NCBI GenBank assembly: GCA_903813345.2
Contig: CAIIXF020000003.1
Coordinates: 15,638,931 to 15,702,930 of the forward strand
DNA from: Owenia fusiformis
Lineage: Eukaryota; Annelida; Polychaeta; Sabellida; Oweniidae
DNA length: 64,000 nucleotides
Direction of reading: 5' to 3'
The notes under the pieces were generated by a model. It saw nothing but the letters and a program-made list of their open reading frames with translations, was not told the DNA's origin and made no database searches. The position numbers and the translations under genes were made by a program. The stretch's first letter is position 1; each line of letters begins with the position of its first letter. Positions 34,240 through 48,300 of the stretch are shown piece by piece.

Positions 34240-36190
34240 CCAGAATCAAATGATTTGTCCAGAACCTCTTAAGATCCTGTTATTTATTTTTTCATGATAT
34301 GGAGCAAACAAATGCGTGTCAATTTATACTGTTATATCCCACATACTTATATTTCAAGGGTAGTTTTGAAGAATAATCAAGAAAATCCATGTTTTCAAAT
34401 GAATTCATCCTTGTCAAAAAACGTTAATGAGGATATGCGGTTTGAAAAACTAACAACATGTTTCAAGTTCTTACAATTCTTGGTTGAAACAAATATTTCG
34501 AAAGTTGTGATTTCGAATGTAACATCCAACTCAATGAAATTTGTTGATATTTGTGAAATTTTTCTTTCGGAATGCACATTGCTGGATCACAGAACCTTGC
34601 TTTGTTCGAGATGCACGAAAAGTGTATTGTTAATACTTGACGTCGTTTGGATATTTGGATGTGATTGACGTTTTCGTTAATCTCCAACCACTGTTACTTC
34701 CAACTTAATTTTTGAAAGCCAAATATGATAGTCACGAATTGATATTTAAGTCACAAGTTGATGCATACATCATGTGTGTACATTAAGGGTCGAATACATG
34801 CCGACTTATATTTTATATAAATATCCACAGTTTACTCAAATCATCAATTCTCAAAACGGTTTATCATATAACCTGGTGAGTTTAATGTTTCATTTTAATT
34901 TATAATTATGGTATCGGATTTGAGTATGGTATTAGTCGAGGCTTAAACAAAGCAATAAAACTGCGTGATACCTTTTTTGAAAATTCGAACGATTTTTCAA
35001 GAATTCTCCTTCAAAGTGTAACCACAGTGCTCCCCGGGAGTGGAAATTTCGTCTAAAGTAATTAAAATAATAGCGGATGGTTTGAATTTTTGTTTGAGTT
35101 TATAGCTCAGCATCTATAAATTTAAAAACATGTCGCCTAATTGAGAGGTACATGCATATTTTGGCGATCTATCATAATAAAAGGCTACATGTTGTGCAAA
35201 AACAGGAGTTGACACGCTTACATTTGGAATTGAAATTTCCTACATAATTGTCGACTCATGTTTAAAAGTCATGAAAACAAGGTTGAGCACAAAACAATGA
35301 CCCAGTTACTGTCTATTTAGCATGGGATCACTAAGGGAAATATTATTAATAGCTTAAATCGTCAACGGTTAATTTGTATTCCAAGAAACTTACCAATTTA
35401 GAAATGCAAAATGTTCAATTTTGTTTTTTTAATTATAGAAATGGCACCTGTAGAGAACAACGTTCACAAAATTATTTAAAACGGAGATATTTACTTATGT
35501 TACATTCGTTGGCATGTGTCAGGGAGCAAATAAGAAGAATATGCATTTGATTAATATCTTGTTCCCAAAGAAGTTTGTTTAGGAGCGGTATATCTTAACG
35601 TACTTTTATCATCCCGAACTCAAATATTTTGGAATACTTATTTTGAGAACGCTTTGTTGAGAATGGATTCGAGATGTACTCAAAATTAATACGTAAAATT
35701 GTGTATTATCATCTTAGTAACCACCTCACAAATTATTTTTGAAATCAAAGATGTACGATTTTTGAGATTTTTATTTTCGAATGTTGACTTAGTTACTCGG
35801 CTCGACTGTTAATTCATATTGAAGACATTAAAATACATATTGAAGAATAAATTTAGAATTGAGATCCAATAGTCATGATCTTAAAACTAGTTGTTGTATT
35901 CATACAAGACAGAGAATTCAGTCTAAATGATGTGATGTGATGCTATGGTTATTACTATTGTTTGGTTACGTTGTTTTTTGGATTTTGAATTTTGTGATAT
36001 TTTCGAAGTCAATATATCCTGACTAATTTCCTGACGTATTCTTTAAATTGTAAGTATTGGGTACTTATTTGAATAGATACCACAAATGCCCCAATGTATA
36101 CACAGACCATGCTATTACAACACCAAGATACCGCCTGACAGTTTACAAAAGTAGTTCTGTAATTCGACATGTGTAGATAAATAAAAGGTA
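34240..36190. other. No recognisable exon or repeat
   Basis: This is downstream of the last TEP exon found. I looked on the - strand for another FPETW-type exon and for a TED (GCGEQ) exon and saw none. The 124-codon + strand frame at 34294-34668 has no family resemblance. Confidence 0.4.
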
Positions 36191-36191
36191 C

Positions 36192-36342
36192 CCAGTTATT
36201 TGATCTGCCCATATCCATGTTTCCGGAAAGAGTGATCTTACTCTCTCTGGTGTTGTAAATGCATCACCGGTACCGTTTGGCATACCGCCTCCACCACCGT
36301 TTCCAAAATCCTCTCCATATTCAAAATACATAATCGGGTAAG
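36192..36342 (-). CDS. TEP exon 19B: alternative bait-region exon, Gly-rich/acidic type
   Basis: 151 nt, acceptor TTTTTTCAG, donor GTACCT, phase 1 to 2. Encodes YPIMYFEYGEDF, a GNGGGGG run, and RVRSLFPETWIWADQITG. It has the same phases and terminal motif as exon 19A with an unrelated variable part. Including both A and B adds 335 nt and breaks the frame, so only one can be used per transcript. Confidence 0.9.
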
Positions 36343-39300
36343 CTGAAAAAATACCCCTTATGCTTGATTGTGACATTAATGTGATGATACAATATTAACC
36401 TTTAAACTTTTGTTAAAATTGTCGATTGTCGAAGGCATGCAAGGCAAATACAGTGAACCTGGGTTTGCTGTCTCTTTCTGTTGACACCTGTGCAAAACTA
36501 CATTCATAATCCGTATCATAGAGAACAGGAGGTCGTAAGTTAACTGTCAACCTGGGTGCGTTAATGCCTTATGTTCTTTTCGCCGACCAGGGTTCGAGGC
36601 CATTCCAAACGAAACAAGTGTTCAATGAGGCCACGAAATAGAAAAAATTGCTTAATAAGAATATTATCTGCATCATTGTGTATCTACGAAGAAGTTAAAC
36701 TAAGCAAAGTCAGAATACCCCTTAAAATGGAAGAGGAGAAAAATCCCAGAGTGTGAATGATTGCTTCTGAACTTTTGACACTACCGTGTGTGGCCAATCA
36801 AAATTGAAAAGGCTCTATTGATATTGTAGACAAACTACCAGGTCTTAATCACAATTATTTAGCAAGGACAAAATGACAAACAAAATGTCACCGCCTAGTT
36901 GCTCACTATATTATGAGTTTAATCTTAAACAGATTTGAATTTCTGAGAACTTCTAGACAATTGAAGCAAGTTGGAAAAATACCTTCTTTGACCCTGAGAA
37001 GGTCATTTAAGATGAAATCTCAAATCTAAAGTCAGATTTGAACTTCTGAGAACTTGTAGATGATTTTGAAGCAAGTTGAAAAATACCTTTTGACCTTTTT
37101 TGACCTTGAGCAGGTCATTGAAGGTCAAATCTTAAATATAGAGTCAGATTTGAACTTCTGGAAAAATGTTGATGATTTAAAAAAAATTGAAGCCAGTCTA
37201 AACACTGTTTGTTAAGTTATTGGAAGGTGTAAGGATCGCCTACTGCCAACCACCAACCGACGTCAAAAAACGGAGAGCATAACAATATGTCACCACTTTT
37301 TGGTGGTGACAACAAGCTTTCATATGATATATTATACAAGGAGGCGTGTCATTAAAATTGATGACTGGCCGGGAACTGTCATTTTGAAACACCCTGTATA
37401 TTAATTTCACTGAAAAAAAATTTACAACATACACAATGAAAATGAACGATTTTATATATAAGTATAAGGTTAGAGTAAGAAAAAGCAAGGAAACACCATT
37501 GCTAAAAACCTTTACTTTGAATCTAACATACTGTATAATGACGTGGTTTACAATATCCCTTTGATCCGTGGACAACCCGGACCCATCATGCCAACAAACA
37601 ACGAGTATGATCTTCAAATACCAGTCCAACCATATACAGTTAAACATATTGATATGCATTTTGATGCTGCTTCTATCAAAGTGGTCCAAGATCGACCATT
37701 CTGTTGGATCTATATACACAGGAATTTGATTTCACGAGGGTATAGATGTTACAATTGATATAGTTGGATTAGGAACATTTAAATGGGTAATAAAAAACAC
37801 AGCGTTTATTATAAGTACCCCAATATCACGTTCATCCATAACCATGTTTCGGGGAAACGTGTTCGGATACTAACAGAAGCAGGCGCTTGGTTATTAGGTC
37901 TAACTTTAAACTTAGTTTGCAATGAGTCCTTCGTGCTATCGTCAACATAAAATGATGCCGCACAACGTTTTCCTTTGCGACAACCCCTTATCAAAAAGGG
38001 TGCTGAAAATGAATGGTTCTGTTAATATAATATTTACAATAAAAGTAGACTGAGTATAAAAAATATGAGGTCGTATTAATTTTTGGGGTTTACTCCGGCG
38101 TGTATATAACCCGCAGACACAATGTACGAGGTGGAGCCAATTAAATAATTTTGTCCAATGCTTTATGAAACCATAATGCACTATGGCGGGATACTTGTCA
38201 TGAATGCACTGTAAAATAAAATGTTCACGCAGATCAAATTGACCATTTACCTTGAATAAATGCATTCTAAGCTGATTGACTGGGAACACTTGGCATTTTA
38301 ATTTGAATTCTAAATACTAAATAACATGCCCATTCGGTTTAAACTTTAGATCAGGTGTTCGCATTCATCATTACTTAAAACATAAATCACAATTTTTAGT
38401 TGGATACAATATGCTTTTTCGGGTAAGCCACAAGGCACAAAATCCTAGTCGATATATCTAATCTAAATTCAAATCATTTAAGCACAATATTGTTGATAGT
38501 GTGTTCTTCCTCTCTCCACTTGTTCACAAAACATCGACAGAAGGAATGAGCTCATGGTGAGTTTTATTGAAAAAAGTAAGATGGCCAGGTCATGCTTAAT
38601 AAATCCTCCAGCTAGTAGAATTAGCTGGAAAGCTATCAGCATAATGGCTATTACAAACACAGATTATGGGTAGAATTAAAGATGGCAGCAGCAATAGAAT
38701 CTAATCCAGCAATTGCAATGCCATCTTCAATTTAATATTTCGTTCACCCTTAGCCTGGGATTATTAAGATTCTCATTATGTTTTGTGAAAATAAGACGAT
38801 CGTAAAACTTCCAAGACGTTCCAGTTTTGCATATCAATTGCATCCAATAATATGCACCTGTATCATAGAAGGTCATTTTAGTACTGAGGTATCATTACAC
38901 CTCCAGGTAATTTGATACCATACCTGGAGGTGTAAAGATGGTACACCTCCAGCTCAAAGTGTTCAAATCGGGTAATTCCAACTTTAAAATTAAATAGCAT
39001 GGCACCGGTGTAATAACAGATTCAGATACACGTATGTGAAGGCCACACCTCTCTTGGATACCCCAGTGTTCGGATCAACTATTCTGAGAATCAAAGATTT
39101 TCTGAGTTCACTTATTCTATGAGAACATCAAATTGCAAGGGAAGGTGACCAAAAATATTTTGCGGGGATAATGTTAGACATCATGACATGCATGTCATCA
39201 TCATGTTGGTTTACTTTTGAAAATGTGGGCCCACTTCGAAATTGAAGCTATTTTTTATTTTGAAGTTGATATCCAGCCTGAGTACATTAATATATTCTAT

Positions 39301-42300
39301 TACATTATTATGATGTTTCTGAGCTATTCCACGTTTCACAATTTGCATACCCGGGGATCTGCAAGCCCCAACAGCTGTCATGCTTGTTTATAACGGAAGG
39401 CATTCACATAAGTACATCTGATAGTTTTGATAATCATACACTTAGTGTACTAGATGTATAATAACATAAAAAATAAATCTGATATCTATTGGCAAAATGA
39501 ATAACCTGAGGATATCGCCACAATATGCCCCAGAAAACCAATGTAGGAAAGATATCGTGATGATATACTCCGTTCGTTGATTTCCAGCTTATTTGAACAA
39601 TTTGACATTAAATTAAATTTTCAATGATATTATACATTAAGTGCACTACTTGTAAGTGTAGGATAATAAGAACATCCTATGATTTTTCAGAATAGCATTT
39701 TAATCTACTCGTCGATCTTGATATATGCTCTCGTTCGCTTCACTCTCTCGTGCAGATATCAATATCACCTCGTAGATAAAGACGTGACGGCATTCCTCAA
39801 AATCATAGGATATCCTATAAATATAAACTTACGGTAATCGTCCTTCTCTTTGTGGATGTATGCGTCTGTTAGGACTTTTACACCAGCATTCTGAAATCAA
39901 CCACTAAATATTAACGCTATATATATGAATGATATGTATCATATATGTTAGTTATATCACACTATTCAGCAGCAAATTGATTCAGGATTAAACTTTTTAT
40001 TAAAACAGAATTATATAAATAACATCTTCGTTCAAATATTTTACATTCACATACATTTTTGTTATCCAAAGAAATGTGGAAGAAGTGCTAAATAGTATAC
40101 TGGGCTTTGCAATCTCTTTCTTCTTGCTGTGTTTGATGAAAAGCTTACCTCAAACATCTCCGTTGCATCAGCTCCAATGTCGAACCAGGGCCACCAGATT
40201 GATCTTCTGCGCCTTCTCCTGCCCCAGGGACGTATGGGGCTCGGGAAGTTAGTATTATCCTCTGATGTGTCATATGAGCCCAGTTCACTTAGCACCTAAA
40301 GAGCAATAGCGATAGACAATACGTTATGGGTAAGTTAAATGTTTACACACATAACATTAACCAAATGAACATTGAAAATAACGACTAATCGTGACGTTGC
40401 AATGTACTAGGAAGTAAAAGGTCCCCATTATGCCGGTTAAACTCTGAATATTGTGTTTTTAAAAGATTCATACGTCAGCCTGTGTGATGTCATTTCCTGT
40501 CTTCAGGAGAAGAACGCTCTGGTCTACAGCAAGTATTCCTACAAAAGATCCACTTGTCGCAGTGACGTCGACTGTCACTTCTTCACCAGGTTTTGTCTGA
40601 GCTTTGTTAAATCGCACTGTAACCTAATAAATATAGATACTGACTATATGTATACATAACTCACATTCACAAAATATATTTATTCGCTCCAAGATGACAC
40701 TATTTGGGTTACAGCATCACTCATTCGTGTGTCAGTTTCCGTTCATTTATGCTAATACCTAAAGACCTAGAAATGTGTATATGAAAAGGTATTCAGACTT
40801 GTCGAGTGTTCATGATCATTTGAAAGAGTTTTTACTCCAGGCCTGAGGTTAGGTCAAAACTTTAGATATCAATATGTATATATTTATTGAAAAAAATAAT
40901 TTGGTTTAGAAAAATAAATACTATGCTGTTTATAAAAGGTGATATCACTGATGTTTTCACGTACATCATTCTTACATGCACAATTGACCTTGACCTCCAA
41001 GCTATCAGCAATGACTTCACTTTTATCAATATAGAAGACGATGATCCGGGCAGTGGGTGCCATAAGACAAGTGACTTCAATACTAAAAGTTGCAACTTTG
41101 CCTGACATGCTCACTTCATCTACTTCAATGATATTCCCACGAGCAATAACCTAAAATAAAATAATGAATTAGTAAACGATAGTAAATGATAATTACCTCT
41201 AGAAGGATTATGGATTCTATACATACTGTTGAATAATAGTCTTGGGACCCCAAACAGAGTACAATTTTGAACCAAAAGCTTGAATTTGAGTTTTTGCATA
41301 CTCCTAAAATCTGTATTTTAGCATATAACCGCCTAAAAGTCAATTGAAAGCTTTTCAATAGGATGGTGACATGGTCTGAATGGATGCGGAGATTCGATCG
41401 GCTGCGATTAAAAAGACTTTTATAATTATTTGAAATTTCCTCCAGTGGCAAAATACACCACAAACTCTGACCACTTTTATGTCATCTATCGTGATTGATA
41501 CAATAATTTCTAAATAGTGCAAAATAAATAACTAAATCTAATAATTGGTTAAACGAGGGGTTGAATACTGGATTTTGGTTGAATTGAGTATGGGATTAAA
41601 CCTACACTGGCTTGGATAAGGAACTTCAAAGATTAATGAAAATGATGGTATTTCCTGGGAAAACGTGAATTCCTAATACGGAATAATATATCCTATCTAT
41701 GGTTTGAGGAAGCGCTTGCAATACCTTGGCGAGCAATACTTCAATGATATATTCCTTATTTTACGTACTTTGCACTCGATGGCAGTCATAAATCTCTCCT
41801 TGGAGGACTAACAAATTTTGTCTAAGTCGGGAATGGAACCCGAGATAAAGCGACAGTGGTAACCTTAGCTCTGCAAATGATATAAGTTTACCTCCATCAA
41901 TACGCTCTCCGTATTCAATACATTTGAGAGGTGATTTTTCAAAATCAAAAGTTGTAATTTTTTAGATTCAAAGCTTAGTACTTACAATATATTTAAATCC
42001 TGTTATGGCCTTAGTTGATCTGACCTTGAACTCTGCATTCATCCCCGCCTGAGATAAACAAAAATACAAATGGTCAAATAAAATGTAATACCTCTCTTAA
42101 AAAAGATGGTTCGTGAAATCATCCTGTTAATAAACGATATTTCTATGTTTTATGATCAATTGGAAATATTACCTTTACTTCCTCCAAATCTGTGACGAGG
42201 CTGATTTGAATTCCATTATTCGTTTCAGTGTGAAATTTATCAACACTTTTGTAGGCAGAAATCCTAGTATTGCTTACCAACACGGCCTAACAGACGTGAA

Positions 42301-45300
42301 AAATAAATTATACGATGTATAACCTACTACACATTTAAAGTACTTCTAAATGTTGTATCAATACACTCTTCAGTAACAAATTGATTCTGGATTCATGAAA
42401 CATTATGCATATGATTAGAAGGATCTTAACGTTCAATGTATTTTGAACTGTATTTAAGATGAATATACACCCACTTACTCTTAAATCCAGTGTGTCGATG
42501 TCCATGTCGATATTTGTAATAGTGATGACTACAACACCGTCGTCGGGAATGCGATATTCACTTTCAACTGTTGTCGGTTTGACATATCTACGTAAAACGA
42601 TTTATGCCGTTGGATACATTAAATTATCATTTATTTGGGCTTTTATTAGCAAGTATTATCCAACAATAAAAAGCATTTCAACGGTCTTATATTTTAAACA
42701 AATGTTTTAAATTACAAAGTGAAAGAAATAATTGGAAAGATGTTTCAAAAAGGAGTAATGATAATGTAAGTCTATCCATACGCCAATGTGAGGTTTTTAT
42801 TAACAAGCATTTCCTACCGGCCGAAAAATCGATTGTGGTTCGTCGTTGCGTAAAATGAGATTCTCTCATTATGTCCAACACCAAGAGGTGAACCATCAGG
42901 CCTCGATGCCTTTACCTATAACAAATCGGATAACGATTTTTGGCTTCCAGATTCTTCAACCATAGCCCTAATTAGTTAATGAAAACACCAAATGAAATTC
43001 TGCGATAAGAGCTGGTGTGAAAAGTCCACTCTAGTGGAGATCGAACCAATGACCCCTCGATTTCCGAACGAGTGGCCTACCACTGAGCTATTCACCCTAA
43101 AGAATTTCGCTTTGCCATCTCCGGTTGTGTGGTGCTCATCCGTAACAAATCAGGTAGGGCACGAATACTAAACAATAATATGTCCAAAGATGGATGTTAT
43201 ATGGGGTTAATATCGGCCTTTCTCTACAAAAAATGACAATAGAAGTGACACCACCAATGTCATCATCCTAGGATCAAGTAAATATACTCTACCTGTCACA
43301 TTATCACTGACGGTGGTTCGATCGGGAAGCTTAGACACTACATTATGTCTCCCAGGTCCCCAAAACGAGACCGCTCACTATTTGACACAGATTGCATGAC
43401 TTGATGCGTGTTCACAACGGGTGATGTATCAAGACATGGTCTAAGCCATCACTCCCAAAACTAAGATATAGTTTTTCTGTCCTCGTTTTGGAGCTATTTC
43501 CCTTGCAGTGTTTTTGATGAATTTTTTCTTTTTCTATTTAACACAAATGTGATTGCATATCTTCGTTATATGGGAATTTTCACTCAATATCCTAGTCTAT
43601 TAATTTAATTCGTCCCTATTGATTTTGTATTTTATTTTGACTAAATGCATGCTTCTTAGTGTCAATTATATATGTACTTACATATGCAATGTATGATAGC
43701 CCGGCTCTTAGATTATCAGCTGATGCGTCCATGAATTCCAACTTAAAATCGTATTGATGCATCGGTATTTTAAGTTTTTCTGACGACAAAACTATATTTG
43801 TCAAATCTTCTTTTACCTCTGCTATACATATAATGTCGTAATAGTGAATAATTGTTTTTCCCGTTACGGCAAGGAGCTCCGAAATTGGAATAGAAAATGC
43901 TACTCTGCCATCAATCTACAAATAAAAAAGGAAATTTGACGACGCTGTTCCCCATGATGGTGTTACATGGGATGTGGAATTTTTGAAAAGCGCCATGCCG
44001 TGATACTCGTTCTCTTATTGGTCAATTAGATACCATGTGACAAAAAATATATAGCGGTAGTACATGTTTCCCTGCTTATAAAACGTGAGAAGAGTGTATT
44101 CGATTACCGGCAGTGACGTCAATTTTAGTGAATACCACTTATTTATTCCATAATACTACTGTTTTCCCAGGGAAATATGAAGGAATAAAAATCGTATTGG
44201 AGCGTATTACATGAAAAAATCGTATTGTCCCCGGGAAAAATCGTATTGGAGCATTTTAACCTATTTTCGGTTTCCCGGTTATTTTTCCTGGTTATTTGCA
44301 TTATCCAAATGTAGCATTTTAGAGGGGTGTATTATGGAATAAATAGGTTATTTCTGGTCGGGATTGAATATGGGTTTTATTCCGAGGGACAATATGATAT
44401 TGACTGAAGGGCAATATGATATTGACCGAGGGAGCGCAGCGACCGAGTGTCAATATCATATAGCTCTTTCACGACGATATGCTCCATATGGAGCCCTATT
44501 ATGTAATACCTTTCAGGACGATAGGCTCCTTTTGGCACCATTATTTTTATTCATATACACAAATGAAATGACAATATCTCCAGTTTTATTTTGTATTTTT
44601 GCACCAAAGTTTTCTTAATGTGACAATCCTTACTAAAAATCATATTTCAGTGATAAAATTCAAGGTATAGGTCCTGGGGCGTGTGTAATTTTCCCCCTAA
44701 AAACCGTTCGAACTTATCCGTCACCAAGGCCAAAATCTTCCTCTTATATTAGCGTCGGGAAAGGGTAAAAATGACGTCACATCACTTAATTCCCGGGAAT
44801 TTAGTAAAGAATCAGGAAGTCCTCCCAAGTTAAGAAAAGGTTCAATGCTACATAAAATAAACGCGGGATAAAGAATTTACAAATGTATTCAAAATGTCAA
44901 CTTATCAAAACACGGAGACTATGGACTTTAACATGGGAGATCAGAATCTAATTTTTATATATTATGGTGTGACAGAGATCGTGATTTATAACAGAATATT
45001 GGCAAACGTTTTGAAATACGTTGAAACTAAACGTCAGATCATAACAATATTGAGTGCTTCTAACTTTAATAATGTGTGCTACTTTAATGAGGAAATAATA
45101 AAACAAATATTGAATTCTGTGATCGTTTAATATCTGTATATATTTCTTAGGGATGTATTCACCTCGCCCTTTGGGCTGCAGTAAATACACCTTCAGAAAT
45201 ATATACAGATATTCACCTCCCCAGAATTAAGTATTTGTATAATTTTCAACTCAACATAATTCAATATTTGTATAGTATTGCACTCAACATCATTCAATAT

Positions 45301-48300
45301 TTGTATAGTACTATATTTATGTTATTACATCATTTTACCTGGTATGTCTTATTCACCATTCCTCTGATATTTCTTAAAGAACATTGAAGTGTCACTTTTC
45401 CTTTTACATTCTTTCCATATGTATACCTTAATTAAAAAGAAAACATTTACCTATTGGCATAAATACCCATGTGGATATGTTATAAATTGTTTTGATGATA
45501 ATGTTGTTTAATTTAACAACATTTCATAATTATTAGTAATGACATTTATGGATTCAGCTCGTCCATGTCATTCCCCCTATGGGATCATGTAAAGATTTGG
45601 AAACAGCATCTTTGTGAAATGGTTAAGCACACAATGCACTGAGACAAAGGCTAAATCCTTAAATAACATTTAAAATTTACCATGGGGGAAATAGTTCAAA
45701 ATATTTTTCGCGATGGGATACCCTGTCTACTGGCAAGTCAGTGGACGTGATATTCAAGAGAGAAAAATGTGGCAGTCACGATTTGTTTTATCATAAACCG
45801 CACTGTTCTTTATCTAACTTACAATGCCTCGATCTTTCCTGAAATATCCTTATCATCATTATCCCCGTTGTATAATATATAGGCTCTGCTAGGCTTAATT
45901 TTTACTTCAAACTTGGGTAACACTGAAATTAAAAGTGGGAAACAATGGAATAAGTAAATGTGAAGCTACATACATGATATATCCTATATCGGTTTATGGA
46001 TATAAATATTCCCTTAAATTATTAAACTCAGGGGTATGTGTAAATTTAACAATAATACATAGGCGTAGCCAGTTGGGATGCAATCGCACGCTCACCCCAA
46101 CAAAAAGAAAAAGCAATTTTCTAAAATCTGTTGAAAATATCAATTTAAATGCTTATATGCACCATATAAAATCACTGCTCCACAGCCGGATGACTCTAAC
46201 TGCAGTTAGTTTCATTCAAGATGATTGCCGAAATTCTTTTGATTTTGACAAACCTCCGATTTCAGCTAAACTAAGCTGAATCTGGATTCCAAAAGTTTCG
46301 CCATGTAAACTAATAGAACTATGATTGTTAGAAAACATTATTATATACCTCAAATGTATTCTAGATGCTCATTGGCTTATTCATGGTCACATGACATGGA
46401 ATAGATGAACTAATTCCCTGGAAAGTCCTAAATCCCTGCTTTCAGGTAAGATGAATTGTACTAATCACCAGTTAGGTCATGTGACCAGTCAATAGTACAT
46501 TTTATCTTCCCCCAAATCTGAGATTATAGGAGTTGAACGGTAATATGCCTTTAAATGCCAATAAGAACCTGTGAACATTTGATATTGAAATGAAAAGACT
46601 TCTCATTTTGTTTTTGTTTACAGAGTACTTATCAGGTAATAAATAAAACAAATATTGACTGCCACATTTTCGGGAAATAGTGTAAAAATTCTCCTCTCGG
46701 GAATATTCTGTCCACTGACTTGTTCCCTCGGCCTGCAGCCTCGGGAACATGTCAGTGGACAGGATATTCCCTTGAGGAAAATATTTTGCACTATTTCCCT
46801 CAATGGCAGTCACTATTTGTACACTAATAAACGGCTTCACTTAGAATGACTCAACTGAAATTGAAGCTTTTTTCTTTAAAATTCTCCCATGTCATAGTTG
46901 TTAGGGCATTTATCTGTGGTTGTTTACAATTGCAGCTTTATTAGTTTGCATGGCGAAACATTTGGAATCAGGATTCAACTAAGTTCAGTTGAAATCAGAC
47001 TGAGGTTTAGCGAAATCGAAAGTTTTGCAACCATCTTGAATGAAGCTAACTGCAGTAAGTCAGCCAGTTGTGGAACAGTGACAATGTAAAGTGACTCGCT
47101 TCTCTCGCAGTGATGTAAACCCTAAAACCAGCACCCCCCTTGAAATGTTCTGGCTACGCCCCTTATATCGTTATGGATTTTATTTTTAAAGTATACAATG
47201 CAAGTCGAACGTAAATGAGGCCTATCTCATTAGGTAATAAAAGGGTAATTACCAAATTCCTCTACTATAAAAATCTTGGTTGTTTTCTCTCCCTAAAATT
47301 AAAGACTACATTGAGGGAAAATGTAAAAACATATATATAAGTCATAATATAGCCCGTGTGTTTTGAAAAACGTTTCTCATCACAACGCCATTAGACATGT
47401 TATTTGTATTTCAGATTAACAGACACATGCAATATAATCAATGATATGTTTAAAAAAGATGGAATATTGACAAAAGTAAAAATTAACACGATATCAAAAA
47501 TATAATTACTACATACTGTCTAGTATAATTCATTATAGTTTCCAACTTGAACTAGTGAATGTGTGAAATAAGAGTCAACTTAAGATTTGAATATACAGCT
47601 CGTCCTATGAAATTTATAGACAAGGGTACGTACCAAAACTGTTACTGTGATCTTCCAGTCTCCCAGTGGTGGTTGGTCTGATAACTGTAGAGACTTTGAG
47701 ATGACCCCAGATGTTTCCTTCTGATTCAACCATTGTTTTATCTTGTTGTTATTCTTATCCTAAATGAGGGGGAAATATAGAGGAATTCACAAAATGAGGA
47801 AGATAAAATACTAAAGGAGGGGGAAAAGTATCGCAACAGATTTCGGACAGTCATATGTTGGATTGTGGCTATTTTCTGACGATTTCAACAGGTGCATATG
47901 TTAGACCAATGCATTACCTTCAGGGAAAGCACTCATAGAGATGATAAAATAATTTCGACTTTGAGACAGGGGAGGTGCAAACAACTCACACACATATTTT
48001 TTCTGAAACGTTGTTCTGATTTTCAACCCCTTCCACCCCTGCTTTTTCAATTTTTGTTGTATCAATATGTTGAGTTTTGACACGCAGTTAATCACTTAAC
48101 ATAAGTGACTGTCCGAAATCTGTGGCGCTAATTTCCCTCCTCATTTGATAAATGAATTCCTAATCGGGTAATTTTGATTGATAAGAACTTGTTGTTGTTT
48201 CTTATCCTAAATCACCGGTGATACGTTTACGTGATACATCTCATATTGCGTCATATCTACTATCATACATATTGCACACAATACCTATACCGAGTTAAAT

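Noticed and set aside
40965-40975. Alternative donor GTAAGA for TEP exon 15
   Set aside because: It is a stronger-looking donor, but it leaves phase 1, which does not fit exon 16 at its family-supported start. The GTACGT site keeps the frame.
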